Shown here: positions 41,781 through 50,450 of the stretch, in pieces
Numbering within the stretch: position 1 is the stretch's first letter
Layout: every line of letters begins with the position of its first letter
Translations under genes and position numbers: made by a program
The notes under the pieces: generated by a model
Seen by the model: the letters and a program-made list of their open reading frames with translations, nothing else
The model's database searches: none
Told to the model about the DNA's origin: nothing
Assembly: GCA_031548515.1 (NCBI GenBank)
Contig: JAVBRB010000020.1
Span: 21,830 to 85,829, forward strand
DNA: 64,000 nucleotides
Source: UBA940 sp031548515
GTDB taxonomy: Bacteria > Bacteroidota > Bacteroidia > Bacteroidales > Rikenellaceae
Reading direction: 5' to 3'

Positions 41781-43160
41781 CTATCCCTTCATGTATTCCT
41801 CGATCTCTTCGGTGGTGATGGGAATTCGCCGGGCGCCAAGCATACGGTTTCCGTCAGGCGTCACCAACAAGTCATCCTCAAGGCGGATACCGCCGAAATC
41901 GTAGTAACCGGCAAGCTTGTCGAAATTGACAAATCCGGCGCAGGTCCCCTCGGCCCTCCATTTGGCGATGAAGTCGGGTATGAAATAGATACCCGGCTCG
42001 ACCGTGACGACCATTCCTGCCTGCAGCCTTCGGCCCATGCGGCATCGCGCCACCGACGGATGTGTAGAACGCGGAGTCTCCACATCATAACCGACGTAGT
42101 TCTCGCCCAGATCCTCCATGTCATGGACGTCGAGGCCCATGTGGTGACCCAACCCATGCGGCATGAACAGAGAGTGGACGCCTGCCATGACCGCATCGTC
42201 GATATCGCCGCGAACCAAACCGAGCGAATGAAGTCCTTCGACCAACACGCGCGCCGCTGCAAGATGTACATCGACGTAGCGAACATCGGGTGCGGCGAGA
42301 GTGAATGCGTGATTGTTGGCCGCGAGGACTATGTCGTAGATATCTTTCTGCTTCTCAGTGAATCTGCCGCTGACAGGTATGGTGCGCGTGTTGTCGCTGC
42401 AATAGTTAGACAGCGCCTCGGCACCTGCATCGACAAGCAGCATGCGTCCGTCCCGAAGGATTCCGTCATGGCTGTGGTTATGCAGCGTTTCGCCGTGCTG
42501 CGACACGATCGAATGGAACGACACACCCCAACCGTACTGTATCGCCACACCCTCGATGGCCCCGGCAATTTCTCTTTCTGGCGTCCCCTGACAGCACATC
42601 TGCATCGCCAGCGTGTGCATCCGGTAGGCAATCTCGCACGCCTCCTCTATCTGCACGATCTCCTCGTCGGACTTTTTGTCACGCATCGACACCACTTCGC
42701 GAATCAGTTCGTCGGAAGGGGTCAGACCGCCCGGAGCGAGGCTGTTCAGCAAAATCTTGGTTTCGCCGCGATAGGGAGGCAGGATGTGTATAGTACGGCC
42801 TTTCGCGATTGCAACGGCTATGGTTTCGGCCAGATGGGCGAAAGGCGCAGTATTGCTTACGCCGACTTCCGCCGCCAGTTCTTCGACTTTCGGCTGCGGA
42901 CCCATCCAAATGATATCATCGATGGTGAAATCGTCGCCGAAGATGGTGTCTATGCCGCTGTCGGTATCGATCACGCCTGCAAGTCCGGGCAGGTTGAGGC
43001 CGAAAAAGTAGAGGAAGTTGCTGTCCTGTCGGAACCGGTAGGCGTTGTTTGGATAATTGACCGGGGATTCGACATGGCCGGGAAGCAGTATCAGTCCCTT
43101 GCCCCGCATTTTCTTGCGCAACGCGTCGCGTCTTTGTGTGTAGGTTTCCTTGCTGAACAT
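41781..43160 (-). CDS. Aminopeptidase P-family Xaa-Pro peptidase
   Basis: About 459 residues from ATG 43160. The N-terminal AMP_N domain (LLPGHVESPVNYPNNAYRFRQDSNFLYFFG) is followed by a pita-bread M24 domain with the dinuclear metal ligands: LLVDAGAE (D), SDNTRTIPVSG (D), HGLGHHMGLDVHD (H), VTVEPGIY (E) and FGGIRLEDDLLVT (E). It removes N-terminal residues before proline. It is cytoplasmic, as no signal is seen. It is monocistronic and convergent with ribH. Confidence 0.94.
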   Translation of the reverse strand: MFSKETYTQRRDALRKKMRGKGLILLPGHVESPVNYPNNAYRFRQDSNFLYFFGLNLPGLAGVIDTDSGIDTIFGDDFTIDDIIWMGPQPKVEELAAEVGVSNTAPFAHLAETIAVAIAKGRTIHILPPYRGETKILLNSLAPGGLTPSDELIREVVSMRDKKSDEEIVQIEEACEIAYRMHTLAMQMCCQGTPEREIAGAIEGVAIQYGWGVSFHSIVSQHGETLHNHSHDGILRDGRMLLVDAGAEALSNYCSDNTRTIPVSGRFTEKQKDIYDIVLAANNHAFTLAAPDVRYVDVHLAAARVLVEGLHSLGLVRGDIDDAVMAGVHSLFMPHGLGHHMGLDVHDMEDLGENYVGYDVETPRSTHPSVARCRMGRRLQAGMVVTVEPGIYFIPDFIAKWRAEGTCAGFVNFDKLAGYYDFGGIRLEDDLLVTPDGNRMLGARRIPITTEEIEEYMKG

Positions 43161-43235
43161 GGCTGTATGTTTTAGTTTAACTCGAAAACCCACCTGCTTT
43201 GCAGGTGGTAATGTACTTTTGGCTATGCCTCAAAT

Positions 43236-43336
43236 TGTCATTCCGAATATCCGCAGGATTGAGGAATCTTCCGTATAGTGTTTTTCCATATTCTGTAGAT
43301 TCCTCGTCGTCACTTCGTTCCTCGCTCGGAATGACA
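43236..43336. repeat. Palindromic intergenic repeat, copy 2
   Basis: A 101-base imperfect palindrome. It begins TGTCATTCCGAATATCCGCA and ends CGCTCGGAATGACA, with GAGGAATCT and AGATTCCTC closer to the centre. The arms match those of 5044-5112. A separate small hairpin CCACCTGCTTTGCAGGTGG lies just before it, near 43191. Confidence 0.75.
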
Positions 43337-43393
43337 TTCGAAGACTGTGCCTTCACTCTTTTTACTAAATCCACTTTCCAGGAAAGTGGTTGT

Positions 43394-44746
43394 TTAATTG
43401 TCGATTATTTTATACAACTTATCTCCGCGGCGAAGGTTTTTTTCGCTCTTTATCGAGCAGTAGATTCCCTGAGGAGCTACATCGGCAGATTTTTCGGCCA
43501 CATAAACTTCGACAGCCGCGATTTCGGCCGCGCCGGTGGTCTCGCCCAATACGACAACATTGCTGCCCGACTCCAGCGGCGAAGCCTCAACGAGTATTTC
43601 AGCAACCGATATATTTTTGAAGAAGTTCGTCACCTTTCCCACATAAACCTTGCGTTTGGTAGCCGACGAACCGTAGTTCTTGCTTAATTCAGGCACGGGT
43701 TTGCCGAGATAGTACCCTCCCCAAAAGCCGCGGTTGAAAACCTCGCCCAGCCGTTCAGTCCACGCGGCGACCATCTCTTCCGAAAAGATCCCGTTTGCAA
43801 CCGCCTTCACGGCTTCGTCGTAAACCTCGACTACACGCTTCACATACTCGGCAGAACGCGCCCTGCCCTCGATTTTCAGCACCCGCACCCCAGCCTTTAT
43901 AAACCTGTCGAGAAACGGCAGCGTGCATAGGTCCTTTGGCGAAAGCAGCCAACGGTCCTCTACGACTATTTCGTCGCCGGTTTCGCGGTCGCGCAGTTCG
44001 TAACTGCGCCGGCAAAGCTGGCGGCACGCCCCGCGGTTCGCCGAATTGCCACTCTCGTGAAGGCTCAGGTAGCATTTTCCCGAAATAGCCATGCAGAGCG
44101 CTCCGTGGGCAAACATTTCTATCTTGACAAGTTCGCCGCGTGGACCACGTATGTCCTGTTTTACGATCTCCGAGTGTATGCAGTCCACCTGCTCCAACGA
44201 AAGTTCTCGCGCCAGCACCACAACGTCGGCCCACTGCGAATAGAACTTTAACGTGTCGGCATTGGAAACGTTCAACTGGGTCGAGATATGTACCTCCATC
44301 CCTGTAGAGCGCGCATAAAGTATGGCAGACTGGTCGGCTGCAATAATGGCATCGACGCCCTCAGCCACAGCCCGGTCGACAATCCGCTTCATCAGCGCGA
44401 CCTCGTCGTCGTAGATGACCGTGTTGACAGTCAGGTAGGTCTTCACCTTACGTTTGCGGGCACGGCGGACTATCTCTGCAAGGTCGTCGAGCGTGAAGTT
44501 GGCCGAAGAGCGGGCGCGCATGTTCAGTCCCTCCACCCCGAAATAAACGGAATCGGCTCCTGCGTCCATGGCTGCCATCAGCGACTCGTAAGAGCCGACT
44601 GGTGCCATTATTTCTATATCCTTTCGTGTCAACATATCCGCTTTGGGATAATCTTCCTGATCGCATTTCATTATCTTATGGTCAATGGCTTCACCGAAGC
44701 CTATCAGAAATTCGATCACTCCCTCATAAATCCTCCCCATGACCAT
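43394..44746 (-). CDS. U32-family peptidase-like protein (RlhA/TrhP type)
   Basis: Up to 450 residues; starts at 44671 or 44635 are also possible because clear homology begins at IEIMAPVGSYESLMAAMDAGADSVYFG. The core has MRARSSANFTLDDLAEIVRRARK, the FAHGALCMAISGKCYLS cysteine region and GACRQLCRRSY, matching U32 proteins. These act in hydroxylation of rRNA (RlhA) or tRNA (TrhP) with prephenate and carry an iron-sulfur site rather than acting as plain proteases. The C-terminal domain is a small beta barrel. Which RNA is modified cannot be told. Confidence 0.87.
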   Translation of the reverse strand: MVMGRIYEGVIEFLIGFGEAIDHKIMKCDQEDYPKADMLTRKDIEIMAPVGSYESLMAAMDAGADSVYFGVEGLNMRARSSANFTLDDLAEIVRRARKRKVKTYLTVNTVIYDDEVALMKRIVDRAVAEGVDAIIAADQSAILYARSTGMEVHISTQLNVSNADTLKFYSQWADVVVLARELSLEQVDCIHSEIVKQDIRGPRGELVKIEMFAHGALCMAISGKCYLSLHESGNSANRGACRQLCRRSYELRDRETGDEIVVEDRWLLSPKDLCTLPFLDRFIKAGVRVLKIEGRARSAEYVKRVVEVYDEAVKAVANGIFSEEMVAAWTERLGEVFNRGFWGGYYLGKPVPELSKNYGSSATKRKVYVGKVTNFFKNISVAEILVEASPLESGSNVVVLGETTGAAEIAAVEVYVAEKSADVAPQGIYCSIKSEKNLRRGDKLYKIIDN

Positions 44747-44796
44747 ATGGGAAGACTTGTTTTATAATTTGGGTTTCGTATCCGAACTTTTAATCA

Positions 44797-45768
44797 CTAC
44801 TTATTCCTGCCGAGCAGACCCAGTGCAAACTCCTTCAGCGCCGCGATCTTTTCGGCAGGGACGGAGAGTCCGCCCAGCGCGGCGGCGGCGACGGCGAAAC
44901 GACGGCCTATTTCCTCCTCGGCCGCCCGTTTCACATCGTAACGGTCGTATATCTGCAATACTTTCTTTATCTTCTCCTCCGGAGTATACCGTATGTCTTT
45001 GTGTATCATAGCCAGTTCAGTGCGATCATCGGAATTCGCCGCGGCCATCGCATTCATTTTCAGGAAGGTCTTCTTCCCCTCGAGGATATCTCCGCCGACG
45101 GTTTTGCCCAGGCGCGAGTCGCCGTAGCTGTCCAACAGGTCGTCCTGCATCTGGAATGCGATGCCGAACTCCATGGCGAAATCACGCAGGTACCCGATAT
45201 CTTCCGCTGACGCCCCTCCGACGACCGCCCCCATGGAAACCGCACCTACGAACAAGGCCGAAGTCTTCAATTCGATCATCGAGATATGCTCCTGCAGCGT
45301 CACATCGTCGCACTCCTCGAAATCCATGTCGTACTGCTGACCCTCGCAAACTTTTATAGCGGCTTCGTTGAAATACTCCATGACGGCAGACAGCTTGTCC
45401 GGCTTTGTTCGTGCGAGTTCGGCGTATGAGTAGATCATCATGGAATCTCCCGAAAGGGTCGCGACGTTGGTGTTCCATTTACTCCAGACCGATGGACGGC
45501 CTCGCCTCAATGGAGCATTGTCCATGATATCGTCGTGGAGCAGGGTGAAATTATGGAACATTTCCACTGCTGCGGCGGCAGGCAGGCATCCGGAGACGTC
45601 GTCGCGGAACAGTCCGCATGCAATCAACACAAACATGGGCCTCAGGCGTTTACCTCCCTCCGAAAGCGAATAGCGGATAGGATCGTAAAGTCTCCGCGGG
45701 TTCTCCGGAAAACTCGCCGACGAAACGTATTCCTCGATCATAAGCCCGTAGCGTTCGGTCAGATTCAT
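44797..45768 (-). CDS. Polyprenyl (farnesyl/geranylgeranyl-type) diphosphate synthase
   Basis: 323 residues of the trans-isoprenyl synthase family. First aspartate-rich motif LLHDDIMDNAPLRRGRPS, second QMQDDLLDSYGD, plus GGKRLRPMFVLIACG near the N-terminus. It extends allylic diphosphates with IPP, supplying the quinone or undecaprenyl routes. Product length is not certain; the short residues before the first motif (FTLLHDD) suggest a C15-C20 product. A minus-strand -7 box TATCTTTG lies at 45798-45791. Confidence 0.93.
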   Translation of the reverse strand: MNLTERYGLMIEEYVSSASFPENPRRLYDPIRYSLSEGGKRLRPMFVLIACGLFRDDVSGCLPAAAAVEMFHNFTLLHDDIMDNAPLRRGRPSVWSKWNTNVATLSGDSMMIYSYAELARTKPDKLSAVMEYFNEAAIKVCEGQQYDMDFEECDDVTLQEHISMIELKTSALFVGAVSMGAVVGGASAEDIGYLRDFAMEFGIAFQMQDDLLDSYGDSRLGKTVGGDILEGKKTFLKMNAMAAANSDDRTELAMIHKDIRYTPEEKIKKVLQIYDRYDVKRAAEEEIGRRFAVAAAALGGLSVPAEKIAALKEFALGLLGRNK

Positions 45769-45869
45769 GGCGTTATATTTTGATTCCGGACAAAGATAGT
45801 CATTTACCGTAAAAGGAGATAAAAAAACGCACCCTATACGGAGTGCGTTCTTTAGCAGTCTGCCTGCTC

Positions 45870-46217
45870 TTATTTCTGCTGCGGAGTTCCGGGAGCCGCC
45901 ATAATCATTCCCTTGTCGACTTCGATATCGACGTCCTTGCCGATCTGCACGACAACGGTCGAAGGCTTGACTTCCTTTATGGTGCCGTGTATACCGCCTG
46001 CAGTGACGACTTTCTGTCCTTTCTCGAGCGCATTGCGGAATTCATTGAGTTTTTTCTGCTGTTTCTGCTGGGGACGGATCATGAAAAGCCACATCACCAC
46101 GAAGATGAGGACCATCATCAGGATCATGCTCATACTGGAACTCATTCCAAACATTCCTTTTGCCTGTCCGCCTTCGGCAGCAGCCGTTTCCTGCAACATT
46201 ATTACCAACGGTGTCAT
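45870..46217 (-). CDS. yajC: Preprotein translocase subunit YajC
   Basis: 115 residues. One transmembrane helix (SMILMMVLIFVVMWLFMIRP) is followed by the conserved QQKQQKKLNEFRNALEKGQKVVTAGGIHGTI cytoplasmic region. It is an accessory subunit of SecDF-YajC. No secDF or tgt is adjacent. A minus-strand TACCTTTG box at 46270-46263 lies about 45 bases before the start. The C-terminal MIMAAPGTPQQK is a common tail. Confidence 0.94.
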   Translation of the reverse strand: MTPLVIMLQETAAAEGGQAKGMFGMSSSMSMILMMVLIFVVMWLFMIRPQQKQQKKLNEFRNALEKGQKVVTAGGIHGTIKEVKPSTVVVQIGKDVDIEVDKGMIMAAPGTPQQK

Positions 46218-46303
46218 AATTTTTTATCTTTTATGGTTAGAACTTACCTTAACCTTATTTTGCAAAGGTATCAAAATTTCCGTCTTTCACAAAAAAATAA
46301 GAG

Positions 46304-46720
46304 TTACTCCACTTGAGCCTGAATGAACAACCGATATGCCTGATGGCCAGCCGAGGTACGTATTTCGATAGATTTCATCTGCATACCCCACATCCCCCGG
46401 CTGTCGAAGCGGAACGAAAAATGCCCTTTTTCACCCGGCTGGATCGGTTTGCGTTCATACTCGGCCGAGGTGCATCCGCACGATGTCTCCACTTCGATTA
46501 TGACAAGCGGGTTCGTTCCCGTGTTCCGGAGCCAGGCGTCGTATTGCACGATCTCTCCCGCATGAAGTTTCCCTATATCCACCGTCGTGTCGGCCCTCGC
46601 CAGCAGGACTTCCGGCGAAATGTCAAAAACGGCATTTGTACCTCCCGCCGTTTTCGTAGCTTGCGGACCGCCGCAGGCCACCGCGAAAAATACGATTATC
46701 GCCGGAATTATTTTTTTCAA
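46304..46720 (-). CDS. DUF1573 lipoprotein, TTG start
   Basis: About 138 residues. A TTG at 46720 opens KKIIPAIIVFFAVACGG, a lipoprotein signal with lipobox cysteine; an ATG at 46825 would overlap nusB by 77 bases and hide the signal. The domain is an Ig-like DUF1573 module: IGKLHAGEIVQYDAWLRNTGTNPLVIIEVETSCGCTSAEYERKPIQPGEKGHFSFRFDSRGMWG. The CGC motif is typical. Function is unknown; it is very common in Bacteroidota. It lies 28 bases after nusB and is probably co-transcribed. Confidence 0.85.
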   Translation of the reverse strand: MKKIIPAIIVFFAVACGGPQATKTAGGTNAVFDISPEVLLARADTTVDIGKLHAGEIVQYDAWLRNTGTNPLVIIEVETSCGCTSAEYERKPIQPGEKGHFSFRFDSRGMWGMQMKSIEIRTSAGHQAYRLFIQAQVE

Positions 46721-46748
46721 CTCGTAACTCGTAATTTGAAATCCGTAA

Positions 46749-47690
46749 TTAAACGAGGCCGCGTCCCTCCTTACTGATCCGCCCTTCTGCGGCGAGGGTT
46801 TCAGCAACCTTGTCCAGTATACCATTGATGAATAAATTACTGCCCGGAGTACTGTAATACTTCGCTATCTCTATATATTCGTCCAGGGTAACTTTGACCG
46901 GAATTTCAGGAAAAGTTGTCAGTTCGGCGATCGCAGTGGTCATAATAAGATTGTCCATGAAGGCGATTCGCTCAACGTCCCAATTCTCGGTAAACTTTCC
47001 CACATACCGTAGGTTTTCTTCGAAACCATCCGCAGCATCGACAAAGAGTTTGTCGGCGAACTGGGGATCGTCCTCGCTTTTAAACTCTTCGAGCACAGGA
47101 ATATCCGTCTGCGCCTCGCGTATTTTCTCGAGCGTCCGGACCACCATCACAATGGCGAAACCCAAGTCATCGTTCCACAGGATCGACTGCTCTTCGAGCA
47201 CCGATTCCAGCAATTCGCTGTCCTCAATCTGCGGCGAAGAGTAAAAATTGCGTACCAACTCGACATCCTCTTTGAGGTTGCCCTGCGGCGAGTCCATGTA
47301 TTTCTTATAGTAATCGCTTTCGACCAGCGAGTTGTACAGTTCCTTTATAAGTTCGGGATAGTTGGACCAGCCGAGCGACTTCTTCTTGAGGTATCCGGTC
47401 ACGGCATCACTCTCTTCGATGCGGCGGATGAGTTCGTTCTCGACGAATTTCAGATTCGGATTCTTCTCTTCGGGGGTGGGCAGGTGCTTGCGGCGGCCGA
47501 TCTCGATACGGTCCTCGGCGTAGCGGCGCACCTCGACTATGAGCCACAGCATCTGGAAATAAAGGTCGTAGGCCTTGTCAATGGAAAAGCGCAGGTTTTT
47601 GCGCGACACCTTGACCGACTCGCCCTCCGATTGGAAATGGGCATAGAGCGCCTTGATAACCTTAATCCTCAACAATCTCCGGCTCAGCAT
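46749..47690 (-). CDS. nusB: Transcription antitermination factor NusB (long Bacteroidota form)
   Basis: About 313 residues from ATG 47690, twice the size of E. coli NusB (139). The N-terminus MLSRRLLRIKVIKALYAHFQ and the C-terminal IAELTTFPEIPVKVTLDEYIEIAKYYSTPGSNLFINGILDKV are clearly NusB; the middle ~170 residues are a lineage-specific helical extension. It acts in rRNA antitermination with NusE. Its promoter is paired with that of the divergent flavoprotein gene. Confidence 0.93.
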   Translation of the reverse strand: MLSRRLLRIKVIKALYAHFQSEGESVKVSRKNLRFSIDKAYDLYFQMLWLIVEVRRYAEDRIEIGRRKHLPTPEEKNPNLKFVENELIRRIEESDAVTGYLKKKSLGWSNYPELIKELYNSLVESDYYKKYMDSPQGNLKEDVELVRNFYSSPQIEDSELLESVLEEQSILWNDDLGFAIVMVVRTLEKIREAQTDIPVLEEFKSEDDPQFADKLFVDAADGFEENLRYVGKFTENWDVERIAFMDNLIMTTAIAELTTFPEIPVKVTLDEYIEIAKYYSTPGSNLFINGILDKVAETLAAEGRISKEGRGLV

Positions 47691-47718
47691 AATGACATTT
47701 TTCTTAAAGATCCGGACG

Positions 47719-47916
47719 CAAAGATAATGAAGAATCATAAATCATGAATCATAAATCATGAATAAAGGCGTGCTTCGCACAATTTATTACATTGACAATT
47801 TTACTCGATGCATGGAGTTTGACATTATTGACCCCCTCAAAAAATAATATTAATTAAACATCGCGCAGCGACACATTGATTCTTAATCCTTGATTTATGA
47901 TTCTTTATTATCTTTG
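47719..47916. promoter_or_regulatory. Paired divergent promoters of nusB and the BaiN-like gene
   Basis: The minus-strand box TATCTTTG (47726-47719) and the plus-strand box TATCTTTG (47909-47916) are each preceded by almost the same sequence, TGATTTATGATTCTTYAT, making an inverted repeat about 150 bases apart. The left arm is followed by further reiterations of AATCATGAATCATAAATCATG. Confidence 0.65.
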
Positions 47917-47924
47917 TGGTCCAA

Positions 47925-49229
47925 ATGAATGCCCGAATGGAAGATATACAGGACAAGACGCCCGAAGAGAAAGTTTACGACCTGGTTGTGATAGGCGGGG
48001 GCGCGGCCGGACTGATGGCCGCCGGAACAGCCGCACGCGACGGCAAATCTGTGCTGCTCATCGAAAAAATGGAAAAGACCGCCCGCAAGGTCAACATCAC
48101 GGGCAAGGGACGATGCAACCTGACGAACAAGTGCGAGCCGGATGAATTTCTGTCGAAAATACGGGCGAACGCCGGTTTCTTCGCTCCGTCGCTCCAATAT
48201 TTCGGCATCAACGCGACGTGCGGTTTCTTCCAGACACAGGGCGTTAAACTTGAAGTGGAACAGGGGAAAAGAGTTTTTCCGAAAAGCGGCAAGGCGTTCG
48301 AAATATCCGACGCACTGCGCTGGTGGTGCCACGATTTCGGAGTGGTGGTGATGCTTAACACTAAAGTCGAGGAGATACTCACGGCCGGAGGGCGCGTCTA
48401 CGGCGTCACCTACACCAACAAGCGCGGTTTCCGCCGCAAGGCCGAGGCGCGCAACGTGCTGCTGACCACGGGCGGAGCATCGTACCCTGCAACCGGTTCC
48501 ACAGGCGACGGTTATAAGTTGGCGCACGCGGTCGGACACCATATCGTCCCGGTGCGCCCGTCGCTGGTGGCGCTGAAAAGCACACATCCGAAAATGGCCG
48601 ATCTCGACGGACTGAGACTCAAGAATATACGCGCCGAACTTGTCGTGGACGGCAAAGTGGAAGCCGACGAATTCGGCGAAATAGAGTTCTCGCGCCGAGG
48701 ACTGGAAGGCCCTGTCATCCTGCGAATGAGCCGCACCGCGGTGGATGCGCTGATAGACGAGAAACGAGTCGAAGTGCTGCTCGACCTGAAGCCGCCACTC
48801 GACGAAGAGATACTCCGCGGACGCATTGCCCGCGAAACCGAACAACTCCCGCCTCAGGCATTCGTCATAGAGCTTCTTCGCAAGATGCTGCCTCGGAATC
48901 TGGTCTATTTCGTAGCCGACCAGGCCGGACTGCATCCTAAAACCTACGCAAGCCGCCTTACCACGGACGAGATCGGACGCATGATCGCCGCCATGAAGCG
49001 CATCGCGTTCCCAATTTCGGACTACGGTCCTTTCGAAGAAGCCATCGTGACTGCCGGAGGGGTTGACACGGCGGAAGTCGATGCGGAAACCCTGCAGTCA
49101 AAACTCGTGAGAGGGCTTTATTTTGCCGGCGAAGTGCTCGACCTGGACGCCGACACAGGCGGGTACAACCTGCAAATAGCCTTCTCTACCGGCAGGCTTG
49201 CCTCTCAGCTTAAAGGAAGCCATAAATGA
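47925..49229 (+). CDS. BaiN/HI0933-family NAD(P)/FAD-dependent oxidoreductase
   Basis: About 434 residues from ATG 47925 (ATG 47937 is also possible). The FAD-binding Rossmann motif VIGGGAAGLMAAGTAARDG lies near 20, with TGKGRCNLTNKCEP, LTTGGASYPATGSTGDGY and the C-terminal VTAGGVDTAEVDAETLQSK and DTGGYNLQIAFSTG. Members include BaiN, a bile-acid-reducing flavoprotein in clostridia, but the family is broad and a bile-acid role is not implied. The -7 box ends 8 bases before ATG 47925. It overlaps the next gene by 4 bases. Confidence 0.9.
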   Translation: MNARMEDIQDKTPEEKVYDLVVIGGGAAGLMAAGTAARDGKSVLLIEKMEKTARKVNITGKGRCNLTNKCEPDEFLSKIRANAGFFAPSLQYFGINATCGFFQTQGVKLEVEQGKRVFPKSGKAFEISDALRWWCHDFGVVVMLNTKVEEILTAGGRVYGVTYTNKRGFRRKAEARNVLLTTGGASYPATGSTGDGYKLAHAVGHHIVPVRPSLVALKSTHPKMADLDGLRLKNIRAELVVDGKVEADEFGEIEFSRRGLEGPVILRMSRTAVDALIDEKRVEVLLDLKPPLDEEILRGRIARETEQLPPQAFVIELLRKMLPRNLVYFVADQAGLHPKTYASRLTTDEIGRMIAAMKRIAFPISDYGPFEEAIVTAGGVDTAEVDAETLQSKLVRGLYFAGEVLDLDADTGGYNLQIAFSTGRLASQLKGSHK

Positions 49230-49756
49230 GAAAGAAACGTAATATAAAAGGCAGGATCGCCCGTGCGGCGGTCTATTCGCGGACCTTGGCCCATATCAAG
49301 CATTACCGCGGCGCAGGGGTGCATTCGCCTTTCGTCTACGGGGTGATCCGCAACGCCATCATGAAGCACTCACCCGAAGGCGGCCATGCGCTGTTTGACG
49401 AACTTCGCGGTCGAGGATTCTCTAAAAAACGCGCAGCGCAACTCCAAAATCTCTACACGTTCCACAGCTACTCTTCGGCGCCGTTTGCAGAAGAGGCAGT
49501 GTCCGCTCCGAAACTGGATGCCGGAACCCTCTGTTTCGTAATGCCGTCGCTGTCGGAAGGCGATACTTTGGCGCTGATAGAAAAGGCCAAAGGGACGGGC
49601 TGTGCGCTCTGTTTCATAGAACCTTACGGCGGCCGCAGACGCAGACGCCTTGCGCAAAGGCTGGTCGCAGCCCATCGCCATACCAGCGTTGACAACCGCG
49701 GATTCCTGCTCCTGTTCTTCAACGAGCGCCTGCCGAAACAGCATTTCAAACTGTAG
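49226..49756 (+). CDS. Short protein related to Bacteroidota class I methyltransferase-like family
   Basis: 176 residues, starting with ATGA overlap on the flavoprotein gene, so translationally coupled. The N-terminal HIKHYRGAGVHSPFVYGVIRNAI is the hallmark of a Bacteroidota SAM-methyltransferase-like family (normally ~240 residues). The usual SAM-binding E/D-x-G-x-G-x-G loop is missing; the central part reads LDAGTLCFVMPSLSEGDTLALIEKAK. The C-terminal GFLLLFFNERLPKQHFKL resembles the last strands. It may be a shortened, catalytically inactive relative. Function unknown. Confidence 0.65.
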   Translation: MRKKRNIKGRIARAAVYSRTLAHIKHYRGAGVHSPFVYGVIRNAIMKHSPEGGHALFDELRGRGFSKKRAAQLQNLYTFHSYSSAPFAEEAVSAPKLDAGTLCFVMPSLSEGDTLALIEKAKGTGCALCFIEPYGGRRRRRLAQRLVAAHRHTSVDNRGFLLLFFNERLPKQHFKL

Positions 49757-49797
49757 CCTGAAACACGGCAGAGTATTTGCACTGACCTTACGGCATT

Positions 49798-50349
49798 ATG
49801 AAAGTATATACAAAGACAGGCGACAAAGGCTGCACATCTCTCATTGGGGGTGAGCGGGTGCCGAAATGCGACGGCAGGGTAGAAGCCTATGGAACGGTCG
49901 ATGAACTGTCGGCCCACCTTGCCATGCTCGAAGACATGATGCGTGCAAACGGCGGGTTTGGTGAGATGACCGCCTGGCTTGAAAATATCCAAAGCGACCT
50001 GATGTACATCGAAGCGATGCTCGCGGTCGGCAAGGGCGGAGACGACAAAACGGCTTTGCTCCCGGAGGTGTCGGTCTCCCGGCTCGAAAGACAGATCGAC
50101 ATGATGTCGGACGGCCTCGTGCAGGTTACGAAATTCGCCCTCCCAGGAGGGCATCCCATAGTATCCCAGAGCCATATCTGCCGTACTGTCTGCCGTCGCG
50201 CAGAACGGATAACAGTCGAAATATCAATGAAATACACCGCGCAACCCATAGTGGCGGAATACCTCAACAGACTCTCGGACTGGCTGTATACAGCTGGCCG
50301 TAAAGCTGTTAATATTTTGTCGGTAAAAGATCGTTATTGGACTCCCTGA
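49798..50349 (+). CDS. Cob(I)alamin adenosyltransferase, PduO type
   Basis: 183 residues. It adenosylates cob(I)alamin to make coenzyme B12. The ATP-binding N-terminus TKTGDKGCTSLIGGERVPK and the YGTVDELSAHL, LPGGHPIVSQSHICRTVCRRAER and YLNRLSDWLYTAGRKA blocks are all present. No riboswitch or other cobalamin gene is adjacent. It follows the methyltransferase-like gene by 41 bases. Confidence 0.94.
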   Translation: MKVYTKTGDKGCTSLIGGERVPKCDGRVEAYGTVDELSAHLAMLEDMMRANGGFGEMTAWLENIQSDLMYIEAMLAVGKGGDDKTALLPEVSVSRLERQIDMMSDGLVQVTKFALPGGHPIVSQSHICRTVCRRAERITVEISMKYTAQPIVAEYLNRLSDWLYTAGRKAVNILSVKDRYWTP

Positions 50350-50450
50350 AAAGTTTTGAAATATCATATTAATTTTTATTTTTGCATTCTGTAAGGCAGG
50401 AAATCGAAGGCCGTAAAAGTTTGGGGAAATAATAAAAACACGATAAAACC

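Noticed and set aside
42060..43175. 371-codon open frame on the plus strand
   Set aside because: Antisense to the aminopeptidase P gene; shadow.
47916..47918. GTG as start of the BaiN-like gene
   Set aside because: The G is the last base of the TATCTTTG box; ATG 47925 or 47937 is more likely.
47895..48935. 346-codon open frame on the minus strand
   Set aside because: Antisense to the BaiN-like gene.
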